NCBI GenBank assembly: GCA_016124805.1
Contig: WGND01000003.1
Coordinates: 372,001-436,000 of the forward strand
Origin: Hyphomicrobiales bacterium
GTDB lineage: Bacteria > Pseudomonadota > Alphaproteobacteria > Parvibaculales > Parvibaculaceae
DNA length: 64,000 nucleotides
Reading direction: 5' to 3'
Below are positions 38,131 through 47,912 of this stretch, in pieces. A model generated the notes under the pieces. That model did not search any database and was not told where the DNA came from. It was given only the letters and a program-made list of their open reading frames with translations. Each line of letters starts with the position of its first letter. Position 1 is the first letter of the stretch. The translations under genes were made by a program, and so were the position numbers.

Positions 38131-38733
38131 ATGTATGTTCCACCCCGCTTTGAAAACAGCGATGAAGCTGCCTGCCTTGCCTTCATGCAGGCCAACAGCT
38201 TCGCCATGCTGGTGAGCCAGATGGCAGGCCATCCCTTTGCAAGCCATTTGCCGCTGCTTGTTGAAAAGACGGCGGCGGGGCTTTGGCTCACCGGTCACGT
38301 GGCGCGCGCCAATCCGCATTGGCAGTCATTTGACGGGCAGCAGGACGCGCTTGCGATCTTCCATGGCGCGCATGGCTATATTTCGCCGCGCTGGTATGTG
38401 AGCCCCGAAAAGGTGCCGACCTGGAATTATGTCGCTGTGCATGCCTATGGCGCGCCTGTTGCCGTTACGGACAAGGCGCGCGGCGAGGCCATGATTGCGC
38501 GGCTGGTGGCGGCTTTTGAGACGGGCCCCGAAGCCTGGGACATGGCGCGGCTCAGTGCCACCACCAGAGCAAAGCTTCTCACCGCGCTCGTGCCCTTTGA
38601 AATGCCGATCACACGCTTGGAGGGTAAATGGAAGCTCGGGCAGCATATGGATGAGGCTGACCGTCTCTCGGCAGCGCGTGCTGTTGGCGAAGAGGGGCAA
38701 ACCCCCCCGCTGGCCGCCCTGATGGGCGGATAA
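38131..38733 (+). CDS. PaiB-like FMN-binding negative transcriptional regulator
   Basis: 200 residues, split-barrel flavin-binding fold of the PaiB family: MYVPPRFENSDEAACLAFMQANSFAML, GHPFASHLPLLVE, SPRWYVSPEKVPTWNYVAVHAYGAP, and the late motif KWKLGQH. PaiB was first described as a repressor of sporulation and protease genes in Bacillus, but most members may be flavin enzymes. Divergent from the MocR regulator, which probably controls it. Confidence 0.9.
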   Translation: MYVPPRFENSDEAACLAFMQANSFAMLVSQMAGHPFASHLPLLVEKTAAGLWLTGHVARANPHWQSFDGQQDALAIFHGAHGYISPRWYVSPEKVPTWNYVAVHAYGAPVAVTDKARGEAMIARLVAAFETGPEAWDMARLSATTRAKLLTALVPFEMPITRLEGKWKLGQHMDEADRLSAARAVGEEGQTPPLAALMGG

Positions 38734-38823
38734 TTCACGCAACACGGTTGCACTGCAGCGGCAGCAGGCATAGGTTTGCGCCGCTTTGTCCTGCGCATCG
38801 GGGCCCTTTCCGGCTTTCAGTGA

Positions 38824-40071
<1,248 letters not shown>

Positions 40072-40103
40072 GGAAATCTGGCGATCTGGGTTGAAACCTC
40101 CTG

Positions 40104-40120
40104 TTTAGAACCTATCTAAT
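40104..40120. promoter_or_regulatory. Irr iron-control-element-like site upstream of dps
   Basis: TTTAGAA-CCT-ATCTAAT resembles the alphaproteobacterial ICE (TTTAGAA-N3-TTCTAAA): the left arm matches 7 of 7 and the right 5 of 7. It overlaps the likely -10 of a promoter whose -35 would be TTGAAA at 40091-40096, 33 bp ahead of the dps start. Irr represses iron-storage genes in related bacteria; binding here is inferred. Confidence 0.5.
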
Positions 40121-40152
40121 CTACATGGTTCAATAACGAAGGAGGCAATCAC

Positions 40153-40620
40153 ATGCAGATTGATATTGGCATCCGGGAAAAGGACCGCGCCCAGATCGCA
40201 GATGGCCTGTCGCGCCTGCTCGCAGACACCTACACGCTCTATCACAAGACCCATTACTACCACTGGAACGTGACGGGTCCGATGTTCAACACGCTGCATC
40301 TCATGTTCGAGACGCAGTATAATGAGCTGTGGCTTGCGATTGACGAGATTGCCGAGCGTATCCGTGCGCTGGGTTATCCCGCGCCGGGCGGCTACAAGAC
40401 TTATGCCAAGCTGACCCAGATTGACGAGGATGATGGTGTGCCCACAGCCGAGGACATGATCAGGAATCTCGTCAAGGGTCATGAAACAGTGACGCGCACG
40501 GCGCGCAGCATTTTTGAAGCAGCGGACAATGCGCATGACGAGCCGACCGCCGACCTGCTGACGCAGCGCATGGAGGCCAGTGAAAAGACCGCCTGGATGC
40601 TGCGCTCAATGCTTGGCTAA
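40153..40620 (+). CDS. dps: Dps family DNA-protecting ferritin-like protein
   Basis: 155 residues forming a 12-mer mini-ferritin that oxidises and stores iron and protects DNA. The ferroxidase site is seen in [45 protein letters not shown] (about 30-74): His in HWNVTG, then Asp and Glu in AIDEIAER. No N- or C-terminal DNA-binding tail of note. Preceded by GAAGGAGG. Its leader carries an Irr-type box, consistent with iron control. Confidence 0.94.
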   Translation: MQIDIGIREKDRAQIADGLSRLLADTYTLYHKTHYYHWNVTGPMFNTLHLMFETQYNELWLAIDEIAERIRALGYPAPGGYKTYAKLTQIDEDDGVPTAEDMIRNLVKGHETVTRTARSIFEAADNAHDEPTADLLTQRMEASEKTAWMLRSMLG

Positions 40621-40695
40621 GGCCCTGCATCATCTGACAGAACGCGTTACGAAAAGTGAATTGCGGATGAGGCCATGTTGACCGATAAGGTCGGC

Positions 40696-41367
40696 ATGGC
40701 CTTTCCCTTGTCTCAGCCTCCCTCACTGGTGATCTTTGATTGCGACGGCGTGCTCGTCGATACCGAGCAATTGTCCAATCGTCTTTTGGCGCGCGTCCTT
40801 GCCGAGGATGGCTTCGATGTCGGCTATGAGGAAGTGCGCCGTTTGTTTGTTGGCAAGACGATGGAAGCGGTGGTGACCCATGTGGAGGCCGCCATCGGGC
40901 GTCCGCTTGGCGATCACTGGCCTGTCTATATTCGCGCTGAAACGCTGAAAGCCTTTGCCGGTGGCATTGATGCCGTGCCCGGCGTGCGCGAGGTGCTGGA
41001 GACTTTGCAGGCGCGCGGCGTGCCCTATTGTGTGGCCTCCTCAGGCAAGTTTGAAAAGATGCGCTTCACGCTGGGCAGTTCGCAATTGCTGCCGCTGGTC
41101 GAGCCTGTCCTTTTCAGCGCCGAGCAGGTCGCGCATGGCAAGCCGGCGCCCGATCTCTTTCTGCACGCGGCGCGCGCGATGGGCCACCCACCGGCCCAAT
41201 GTGTTGTCATCGAGGACAGCCTGCCCGGTGTGCAGGCGGCGGTCGCTGCGGGCATGCCGGTGCTGGGCTATGCCGGTGATCCGCATACCGATGCTGAGGG
41301 CCTCAAAAAGGAAGGCGCCCATGTCTTTGACAACATGAGCGCCCTGACGGGACTGTTGGGTCTTTAA
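40696..41367 (+). CDS. HAD-superfamily hydrolase, beta-phosphoglucomutase/Gph-like (subfamily IA)
   Basis: 223 residues. Motif I VIFDCDGVLVDTE with nucleophile Asp, motif II in CVASSGK, motif III Lys in GKPAPDLF, motif IV VIEDSLPGV. The cap is small and alpha-helical. Typical substrates are small sugar phosphates such as phosphoglycolate. ATG 40696 (AAGG at good spacing) is preferred over 40675, whose GAGG is too close. Convergent with trxB. Confidence 0.85.
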   Translation: MAFPLSQPPSLVIFDCDGVLVDTEQLSNRLLARVLAEDGFDVGYEEVRRLFVGKTMEAVVTHVEAAIGRPLGDHWPVYIRAETLKAFAGGIDAVPGVREVLETLQARGVPYCVASSGKFEKMRFTLGSSQLLPLVEPVLFSAEQVAHGKPAPDLFLHAARAMGHPPAQCVVIEDSLPGVQAAVAAGMPVLGYAGDPHTDAEGLKKEGAHVFDNMSALTGLLGL

Positions 41368-41371
41368 GCGC

Positions 41372-42337
41372 TTACTCCGCCGCTTCCGCGAGGCTTTCCT
41401 GTGCGGCCAGCCAGCGTTCTGTTTCGAGCGCGGCCATGCAGCCCATGCCCGCCGCCGTGACGGCCTGACGATAGATGTCGTCGGTCACATCGCCCGCGGC
41501 AAAGACGCCGGGAATATTGGTGACGGTCGACCCGGCAACCGTTTTCAGATAGCCGCCGGCTTTCATGTCGAGCTGGCCCTCAAAAAGTTCGGTGGCTGGC
41601 TTGTGACCGATGGCGACAAAAATGCCGTGCGCCGGCAGCACGCGCGTCTCACCGGTTTTGACATTGGTGATCCTGGCGCCCGTCACACCCATCGGGTCTT
41701 CATCGCCGAGCACTTCATCGACAACGCTGTCCCAGATCACTTCGATCTTGGGATTCTTGAACAGGCGGTCCTGCATGATCTTTTCGGCGCGGAAGCTGTC
41801 GCGGCGATGGATCACGGTGACCTTGGAGGCAAAATTGGTGAGGAAGAGGGCTTCTTCCACAGCCGTATTGCCGCCGCCGACCAGCAGCACTTCCTTGCCG
41901 CGATAGAAAAATCCGTCGCAGGTGGCGCAGGCCGAAACGCCGAAGCCCTGAAAATGCTGCTCAGAGGGCAGGCCCAGCCACTTGGCCTGGGCACCTGTTG
42001 CAATGATCACAGCGTCGGCTGTGAAAATCGTGCCACTGTCGCCGACCATGCGGAAGGGGCGCTTGGAGAAATCCACATTGACGATGGTGTCGCTGACGAG
42101 ATTCGTGCCCATGTTGCGGGCTTGGCCTTCCATCTGCTCCATCAGCCAGGGGCCCTGAATGGCCTCGGCAAAGCCGGGGTAATTTTCCACATCGGTCGTG
42201 ATGGTGAGCTGGCCACCGGGCTGAATGCCCTGAATGAGCGTCGGCTCCAGCATGGCGCGTGCGGCATAGATCGCGGCGGTATAGCCGGCCGCGCCCGCAC
42301 CAATAATCACAACTTTGGAATGTTTTGTTTCAGACAT
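41372..42337 (-). CDS. trxB: Thioredoxin reductase
   Basis: NADPH-dependent flavoenzyme reducing thioredoxin. FAD motif VVIIGAGAAGYTAAIYAARA at 9-28; redox pair C137-A-T-C140 (CATCDGFF); NADPH motif VGGGNTAVEEALFLTNFA; C-terminal FAD motif GVFAAGDVTDDIYRQAVTAAG. 321 residues from the ATG at 42337. It lies 91 bp after the peroxiredoxin gene on the same strand; together they could form a peroxide-reducing pathway. Confidence 0.95.
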   Translation of the reverse strand: MSETKHSKVVIIGAGAAGYTAAIYAARAMLEPTLIQGIQPGGQLTITTDVENYPGFAEAIQGPWLMEQMEGQARNMGTNLVSDTIVNVDFSKRPFRMVGDSGTIFTADAVIIATGAQAKWLGLPSEQHFQGFGVSACATCDGFFYRGKEVLLVGGGNTAVEEALFLTNFASKVTVIHRRDSFRAEKIMQDRLFKNPKIEVIWDSVVDEVLGDEDPMGVTGARITNVKTGETRVLPAHGIFVAIGHKPATELFEGQLDMKAGGYLKTVAGSTVTNIPGVFAAGDVTDDIYRQAVTAAGMGCMAALETERWLAAQESLAEAAE

Positions 42338-42380
42338 ATCTCTCACCATCCATCAGGACCGGCAGACGCCGGGGGCAGGG

Positions 42381-42411
42381 GCCCACCCCCTTATATAGGC
42401 AGGGGGTGGGC
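42381..42411. other. Perfect 11-bp hairpin between peroxiredoxin and trxB
   Basis: GCCCACCCCCT (42381-42391), 9-nt loop, AGGGGGTGGGC (42401-42411). It lacks a T-run on either strand, so it is not a classic terminator; it may stabilise or partially terminate the peroxiredoxin transcript before trxB. Confidence 0.5.
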
Positions 42412-42428
42412 TTGCCAAAAGGTCAGGC

Positions 42429-43034
42429 TTAAAGCGCTTCGGCGTGGGAGCCGAGATAGTCGGCCACGCCCTTGGCGTCGGCCTTCATGCCTTCATCGCC
42501 CTTGTTCCAGCCGGCAGGGCAGACTTCGCCATGCTCTTCATGGAACTGCAGGGCATCGACCATGCGCAGCGCCTCGTCGGCATTGCGGCCGAGGGGCAGG
42601 TCATTGACGAGCTGATGGCGCACAATACCGTCCTTGTCGATCAGGAAGGTGCCGCGCAGCGCGACGCCATCGGCCTCGATCAGCACGTCATAATCACGCG
42701 CGATCTGCTTGGTCATGTCCGCGACCATCGGGAATTTGACCGGGCCGAGGCCGCCATCATTGGGCGCGGTGTTGCGCCAGGCGCTGTGGGTGAACTGGCT
42801 GTCGACGCTGACGGCTACAACCTTCACATTGAGCGCCTCGAATTTCGGCACGCGGTTGGAATAGGCCAGGATTTCGGACGGGCAGACGAAGGTGAAATCG
42901 AGCGGATAGAAGAAAACGAGGCCATAGCTGCCGTCGAGATAGGTCTTGAGATTGAAATCATCGACGATTTCGCCATCGGCGAGCACGGCGGGGGCGGTAA
43001 AATCGGGGGTTTGTTTGCCAACCAGAACGGCCAT
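42429..43034 (-). CDS. 2-Cys peroxiredoxin (AhpC/TSA family)
   Basis: 201-residue thiol peroxidase. The peroxidatic Cys is C51 in DFTFVCPSEI, and the resolving Cys is C172 in GEVCPAGW. It belongs to the typical 2-Cys class (Prx1/AhpC); the partner reductase is unclear, but trxB lies directly downstream. Cytosolic. Upstream is an AT-rich leader with an Irr-like palindrome, suggesting iron or peroxide regulation. Confidence 0.93.
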   Translation of the reverse strand: MAVLVGKQTPDFTAPAVLADGEIVDDFNLKTYLDGSYGLVFFYPLDFTFVCPSEILAYSNRVPKFEALNVKVVAVSVDSQFTHSAWRNTAPNDGGLGPVKFPMVADMTKQIARDYDVLIEADGVALRGTFLIDKDGIVRHQLVNDLPLGRNADEALRMVDALQFHEEHGEVCPAGWNKGDEGMKADAKGVADYLGSHAEAL

Positions 43035-43097
43035 TTTAATACTCCTGAAAACATGAATGACGCTGGGTCGAGGGGGAGAATCGACCCTTACTTGCTA

Positions 43098-43114
43098 ATT
43101 AGAGTTATTCTAAT
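43098..43114. promoter_or_regulatory. Irr-like palindrome upstream of the peroxiredoxin gene
   Basis: ATTAGAG-TTA-TTCTAAT: the core TTAGA-N5-TCTAA is a perfect inverted repeat and 11 of the 14 arm bases match the ICE consensus. It lies 64 bp upstream of the peroxiredoxin start in AT-rich DNA. A Fur-family repressor is a reasonable guess. Confidence 0.4.
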
Positions 43115-43288
43115 AATATTACAAGGGGCTTTATGCCGCAGTTGCGAGAAAGAGGTGATTTTTGGCTTCTGGCTTCGATTTTGGCGTTGGTCATGTCTGT
43201 CCATCTTGATGGTTCGGAAGGCCCTGAATGAAGTTTGACCCATCAAATATGGGGATGGTTTGGTAGGGGAGGATAAGTTTTTTCTCAT

Positions 43289-43416
43289 GTCATGCCCGGT
43301 CAAGCCCGGCAATGACAGGGAAGTATGGATCCCGGCACAAGGCCGGGATGACAATTGTTGTTTGGGCCTGTCAAAAACAAAAGCCGTCATCCCCGATTTA
43401 GTCGGGGATCCACGAC
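43289..43416. repeat. Cluster of family A palindromic repeats
   Basis: Three hairpins in a row: GTCAT-GCCCGG...CCGGC-AATGAC (43289-43316), GGATCCCGG...CCGGGATGAC (43327-43352) and GTCATCCCCGA...TCGGGGATCC (43386-43410). They occupy most of the 448-bp gap between the peroxiredoxin gene and the next gene; I see no other gene in it, and the short open frames here only translate the repeats. Confidence 0.75.
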
Positions 43417-43482
43417 TTGGCTGTCCAAACAAAATGGCCCGCGCGAGGCGAGCCATAATGCAGTGATCGAAACGACTTGGCC

Positions 43483-45462
43483 TCAGAAGCCGAACATGTG
43501 ATCGAGGCAGAAGCTCTTGTCGCCATTGACCATGCCGTGGAAGCCGAAGAGGCGGCAGGTCGTGTCGCGGATGATGACATAGCCGACACCGCCCATGCGT
43601 TCACGTTCTTCGCGCGTGAACATCTCCGAGAGGCGCCAATGGATGGAACCGCCACAGGCGATCTGCACTTCCTTTTCGGCAACGGGCTTGCCTTCGGCGT
43701 CATGCAGGATGAGCAGCGTTGAACTTTTCTCATGCCAAGGCGTGGAGGCCGGATAGATGAGGTGGCACATCGTATCAAGCGCGCCCTCTTCAAGCGCTGC
43801 CGAGCCCAGGCGCAGGAAGAGGCGCGTGGTCAGGCCCGGCGGCTTGTTGGTGTAGGACTGAGGCTCGTCCTTGTAGATCAGCGCGGTGTTGTAGATATGG
43901 GCGCCGAAAATCGTCTCCGCGCGATGGCCGCTTTTCGTCTGTTCAAACCGGCCGAGCGCATGGACCCAGCCATCGGCTTCGCCGCCTTCGCGGAAGTCAT
44001 AGAGAAACTCGACATGGCCATAGCCCGAGGGGAGCGCCAGCGAAGCCTCCCTGATCCAGGCTTCGATGTCGACTTCCACTGAATCACGGCGCGGAATGCG
44101 GCCGAGATATTTCGACGCCACGAGCGTGCCATTGGCATCGATCATTTCCGCGCGCAGCGGCAGTTCCTGATGCGTCGTCGCCATCGGCATCGGGATCATT
44201 GATGTTGAAAATTCCGATCGCGGCAGAATGGGCAGCGGCATGATGTAGCCCTTGCCCATATGCTTTTCGAGCTTTGCAATCTCGGGATTGGGTTTGAGAT
44301 CGGTGCGCTCGACATTGGCGTGCGCCATGCGGCGCTGACCGGCCTTGCGCACAACTTCATAGCGTGGCCGCACGAAATAGCGCCCGGCGACAATTTCGAC
44401 CTGATCGGGCCAGCTTGCCTGGGGCAGCAATTTGTTGACGGACAATTCGCGCGTGGCGAAGGGCGGAATGTCCTCGCCATGCCAGCTGATGTCCTGCGCG
44501 CCCATGATGTTGAGGCCGATGGTGCCGGACGGAATGGGCATGGGATGGGAATTCTGGATGAAGAGTGTGACCTCCTCATCCTCATCGCCCGCCGGCATGC
44601 CGGCGTAATAATCGGCAGGCCAGGCATTGGCGTCATGGCTGCAGGAAAGGGCCAGACCATTTTCGCCATACATGTCGAGCGCATATTTGACCACGTCATG
44701 GCCCTTGATGCGGATGGCATGGATGTAGAGCGAGCCGGTGAAATCATCGAGCGCGAAGCGTTCGCGGATTTCGGCACTGTCGATCACGAAGGGCGCGCCC
44801 GGTGCGGGCAACGGTTCGCGCCACTCGGCAAGCTGTTCGCCGTCTTCGCCAAAGAGGCAAAGCCAGAGCTCCGGGTCTGCGGCGCCATGCAGCGCCCAGT
44901 AATTGGCGCTTGCCACGCGTGTGTGGATGCCGTCCGACCCGTCGGTGCCCTTGATGTCGCGCATCAGGGCGAAGTTGGTGGCGAAGTTCATGGGGTCGAG
45001 ATAGTTGCCCTTGTTCGTCAGCATGTCGTCGGGCAGGCGCATGTCATCCAGCGTGACAATGCGCGCGCCCTTGGGGAAGACATGCTGGATGGAGCTGAGC
45101 ACGCGGGCGGCATCATAAAGCAGCACCAGCACGGCCTTGGCGCCGGAGCCTGCCATGGCATTGACGGGCTCGGCCTCATGGCCGAGGAAGGAGCCCTCCA
45201 GGTCTTCGACGCGCTGCACGTAATAGCCGGCGACATCGAGACGGGAGAGATCGTAATAGGCGTGGAAATTGGCAAGCGTGCCTGTCGGGTCATAGATGGC
45301 GATGGGACCGGCCTTGGTGAGGTCCTCGATCAGCGCGTGGCCCATGGGAGCTGTCAGCGGATGGCCGAGCGCCTTGAACAGGGTCGCCCCGCCGGCATTG
45401 TTGCCCGGGCGCCAGCCATGTGACAGGTCAGCATTCTTGAATGTTTCAATCTGCAGGGTCAT
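43483..45462 (-). CDS. Large protein of unknown function coupled to a 2OG oxygenase gene
   Basis: 659 residues, no signal peptide or membrane segment, acidic. I do not recognise the family. Visible features: an N-terminal half with many Trp/His/Asp blocks (HDANAWPADYYAG, then the low-complexity DEDEE), a segment of Pro-Met repeats (STSMIPMPMA), and a C-terminal beta-rich part (GVGYVIIRDTTCRLFGFHGM ending DHMFGF). Base composition matches the neighbours, so it is not an obvious recent arrival. It lies 18 bp after the oxygenase gene on the same strand, implying joint function. Confidence 0.75.
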   Translation of the reverse strand: MTLQIETFKNADLSHGWRPGNNAGGATLFKALGHPLTAPMGHALIEDLTKAGPIAIYDPTGTLANFHAYYDLSRLDVAGYYVQRVEDLEGSFLGHEAEPVNAMAGSGAKAVLVLLYDAARVLSSIQHVFPKGARIVTLDDMRLPDDMLTNKGNYLDPMNFATNFALMRDIKGTDGSDGIHTRVASANYWALHGAADPELWLCLFGEDGEQLAEWREPLPAPGAPFVIDSAEIRERFALDDFTGSLYIHAIRIKGHDVVKYALDMYGENGLALSCSHDANAWPADYYAGMPAGDEDEEVTLFIQNSHPMPIPSGTIGLNIMGAQDISWHGEDIPPFATRELSVNKLLPQASWPDQVEIVAGRYFVRPRYEVVRKAGQRRMAHANVERTDLKPNPEIAKLEKHMGKGYIMPLPILPRSEFSTSMIPMPMATTHQELPLRAEMIDANGTLVASKYLGRIPRRDSVEVDIEAWIREASLALPSGYGHVEFLYDFREGGEADGWVHALGRFEQTKSGHRAETIFGAHIYNTALIYKDEPQSYTNKPPGLTTRLFLRLGSAALEEGALDTMCHLIYPASTPWHEKSSTLLILHDAEGKPVAEKEVQIACGGSIHWRLSEMFTREERERMGGVGYVIIRDTTCRLFGFHGMVNGDKSFCLDHMFGF

Positions 45463-45480
45463 CAGAAAATCCTTCCGCGC

Positions 45481-46128
45481 TCAATAGGCGTCTTGCGCGG
45501 CGCGGCTGCCGAATGGATTGAGGCTTTTAAGAAAAGCCGTGACACGATGGCGACGCTGCTCATGGGCAACGACGGCATCATCGCGAACCCAGTTCATCTG
45601 GATGGCGCGGCGCTGGCCTTCGAAAGGTTCATGGCCATGCCATGAATTATCCGAGCGCTTGAAGATGAGGAGGGTGCCGCCATTGGGCGAGACTTCATCG
45701 GCGACGTCTTCGAGGTCTGTGCCCGAGCGCAGAATGCGCAGGCGACCGCCTTCGGCCTCCCAGGCTTCGTTGAGATAGAGCAGGACCGTGATGATCTTGG
45801 ATTCCGTGTCGGTGTGGATCTTGCCATTCGAGCGGCTGCAATGGCCGCGAATGGTGAACATGGTCGGGCGCGCGGTGAGGTCGACATCGAATTTTTCTTC
45901 GATGGCTTCACGGAAGGCGTCGCTGTTCATCTCCTTGAGGAGCTGGTCAAAGGAGCCATGTATATTGAGTTCGCTCGGCGGGATCGAGCCTGTTGAGTCA
46001 ATCTCGGGAAAATCCCTGATGACGCTGCTCAGCGCCTCACCTGTCACGAAGGCAGGCACCACCACATAATTATAGGGGTCTGTCTTCAGGGGCGTGGCGC
46101 GCAGGGCGTCGATATCGATCAATGTCAT
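45481..46128 (-). CDS. 2-oxoglutarate/Fe(II)-dependent oxygenase
   Basis: 215-residue double-stranded beta-helix enzyme. Iron ligands appear to be H105 and D107 (KIHTDTES) and H164 (WHGHEPF), and R173 or R174 (GQRRAIQMNW) would bind 2-oxoglutarate. Such oxygenases hydroxylate proteins or small molecules. It is the first gene of a pair with the unknown 659-residue protein; the substrate is likely connected to it. Cytosolic; its ATG at 46128 follows a 116-bp gap from the ELM1-family gene. Confidence 0.83.
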   Translation of the reverse strand: MTLIDIDALRATPLKTDPYNYVVVPAFVTGEALSSVIRDFPEIDSTGSIPPSELNIHGSFDQLLKEMNSDAFREAIEEKFDVDLTARPTMFTIRGHCSRSNGKIHTDTESKIITVLLYLNEAWEAEGGRLRILRSGTDLEDVADEVSPNGGTLLIFKRSDNSWHGHEPFEGQRRAIQMNWVRDDAVVAHEQRRHRVTAFLKSLNPFGSRAAQDAY

Positions 46129-46244
46129 GTTCAGCTTCCGCTTGTCTCAATGCGAATCCCAGCACGAGGTTAGGGCCCCACTGTGCCGAAAGATAATGAC
46201 GAAGGACATAACCGCAATGTCGCGGCGTTGTTTTGTCGCTCCGG

Positions 46245-47207
46245 TTAACCCTTTTTCAGCCTGGCCCTGTGTTGGCTGAGGGACTCCCTGACGCGTTTTG
46301 CAATCTCCTGAGTCGCATCTAAGGGCGTATAGCGCCAGCTTTCAAGCTGGCCCACAAAGGGCCGCGCGGCGCCATTTTTGTAGATGGCGCTCAGGAAGCG
46401 GCGAAATTTGGACGATCCGCCCTCCAGTTCGATGACATAGACAGGTTTGCCGGTGAAGGTGGCCTCTCCCACCATATTGACGGAATCGCAGGTGACGACG
46501 ATGGCATCCGCACTGCCGAGATAGGCGAAATAGGGATTGGGGTCCGTGCCGTCCCAGATGACCGCAGATTTGCCGGCGAGCTTTTCGGCGATGATGGCGG
46601 TCTGCTTTTCGCCGGTGCGGCGCGAGGGCGTGACCATCAGCCCCGCGCCGAAATGGTCGATGAGACCGGCAAGCTGCGCGGCGACGCGGGTGGCGGCTTC
46701 CTCGCTGAATTCATAGACCTTGTTGGTGCCGCCGAGCAGCACGGCGACGCGGGGATGGGGCAGATGCGCGATTTCTGGCGCGATGCGCGTTGCTTCTGCC
46801 GCGAGCTTTTCCTGCGTCAGGCGATGGGGCGAGACAAGCGTCGTCATCACGTTTTCGCCGCTCAGCTGGTCGTGCTTTGGCGCCCAGACAAAATCGAATT
46901 TTGCCGGATTGATCTTCGGGTCCTGCAGGATGACGACAAAGGTTCGGCCGGCGGATTTGCGCGCGATCATGCGGGCATATGGGATCGACTGGCGGCCCGA
47001 GGCAATCAGCACATCAGGCCAGGGCGCCTGAATGGCGGGGTCGGGCGCGGCCGGTCCCCATGGCGCCAGCAGCGACCAGGGCTTGCCGGGTTTGACGCGT
47101 TTGATCTGAGGCGTCAGGCCCAGCGCCTCGCAAATGCCAAGGGCCTGCGTCTCAAAGCCGGCCATGCCATTGGTCAAAATCCAGCTTGTGAGCGCCGTTT
47201 CGGTCAT
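46245..47207 (-). CDS. Mitochondrial fission ELM1-family protein (DUF1022)
   Basis: 320 residues with a glycosyltransferase-like (GT-B) shape: SWILTNGMAGFETQALGICEALGL at the N-terminus and the nucleotide-site-like DAIVVTCDSVNMVGEATFTGKPVYVIELEGGSSKFRRF near 235-270. The plant homologue ELM1 is needed for mitochondrial fission; bacterial members are common in alphaproteobacteria and have no assigned role. Divergent from the Lrp gene; 116 bp before the oxygenase pair on the same strand. Confidence 0.85.
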   Translation of the reverse strand: MTETALTSWILTNGMAGFETQALGICEALGLTPQIKRVKPGKPWSLLAPWGPAAPDPAIQAPWPDVLIASGRQSIPYARMIARKSAGRTFVVILQDPKINPAKFDFVWAPKHDQLSGENVMTTLVSPHRLTQEKLAAEATRIAPEIAHLPHPRVAVLLGGTNKVYEFSEEAATRVAAQLAGLIDHFGAGLMVTPSRRTGEKQTAIIAEKLAGKSAVIWDGTDPNPYFAYLGSADAIVVTCDSVNMVGEATFTGKPVYVIELEGGSSKFRRFLSAIYKNGAARPFVGQLESWRYTPLDATQEIAKRVRESLSQHRARLKKG

Positions 47208-47300
47208 ATTCGTGCGTTACCGGGTAATTTTATTGCTGAAATTCGAACGTGTTGAGAGTAAGTAAAGCCTCACCCCCTGCAAGTCACCCGGAAATCTGCG

Positions 47301-47783
47301 ATGAAACGCGCGAAAATCGACGAACTCGATCTCCACATCCTCAAGGAGCTGCAGGCGGATGGTCGAATCACCAATGTTGACCTGGCCGCCCGGGTCGGTA
47401 TTTCAGCGCCACCCTGCTTGCGTCGGGTGCGGGCGCTGGAAAAGGCGGGCTATATTCTGGGTTATCACGCCGATCTCGATGGCCGCGCGCTGGGCTTTGA
47501 AGTGACGGTCTTTGCCATGGTCGGTCTTCACAGCCAGGCCGAAGCCGATCTCAAGGCCTTCGAGAAAATGGTCGGGACATGGCCGCTCGTGCGCGAATGC
47601 CACATGCTCAATGGCGAGATCGATTTCATCCTGAAATGCGTCGCGCCCGACCTTTCGACCTTTCAGTCTTTCCTGACCGAGCATCTGACCTCGGCGCCCA
47701 ATGTGGCGAGCGTGCGGACCTCGCTCACGATCCGCCGCTCCAAGCATCAGCCTGGTGTGCCGCTTGAGGCGCTGGAAGACTGA
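47301..47783 (+). CDS. Lrp/AsnC-family transcriptional regulator
   Basis: 160 residues. N-terminal helix-turn-helix (LDLHILKELQADGRITNVDLAARVGISAPPCLRRVRALEKAGYI) and a C-terminal ligand-binding RAM domain (VTVFAMVGLHSQAEADLKAFEKMV). It is likely a feast/famine-type regulator responding to an amino acid. Divergent from the ELM1-family gene with a 93-bp gap where its site would lie; targets unknown. Confidence 0.9.
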   Translation: MKRAKIDELDLHILKELQADGRITNVDLAARVGISAPPCLRRVRALEKAGYILGYHADLDGRALGFEVTVFAMVGLHSQAEADLKAFEKMVGTWPLVRECHMLNGEIDFILKCVAPDLSTFQSFLTEHLTSAPNVASVRTSLTIRRSKHQPGVPLEALED

Positions 47784-47813
47784 GCGGGTTTTGCATCTCC
47801 CAGACCTGATGAT

Positions 47814-47888
47814 GTCATCTCCGATTTAGTCGGGGATCCATGTCTTCAGCTTCAAGTCGTGGATGGCCCGGACAAGCCGGGCCATGAC
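47814..47888 (+). repeat. Dispersed palindromic repeat, family A
   Basis: GTCATCTCCGA...TCGGGGATCCA, a 20-bp spacer, then GGCCCGG...CCGGGCC-ATGAC. It separates the convergent Lrp and dienelactone hydrolase genes. The TTTAGTCGGGGATCCA segment is nearly identical to the copy at 43386. Confidence 0.75.
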
Positions 47889-47912
47889 GGGAAGCAAGGA
47901 CGGCTTTCTGTC

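Noticed and set aside
43088-43466. Open frames on both strands in the gap behind the peroxiredoxin gene
   Set aside because: They translate the family A repeats (LSLPGLTGHD-like peptide strings) and lack ribosome-binding sites and homology-like features.
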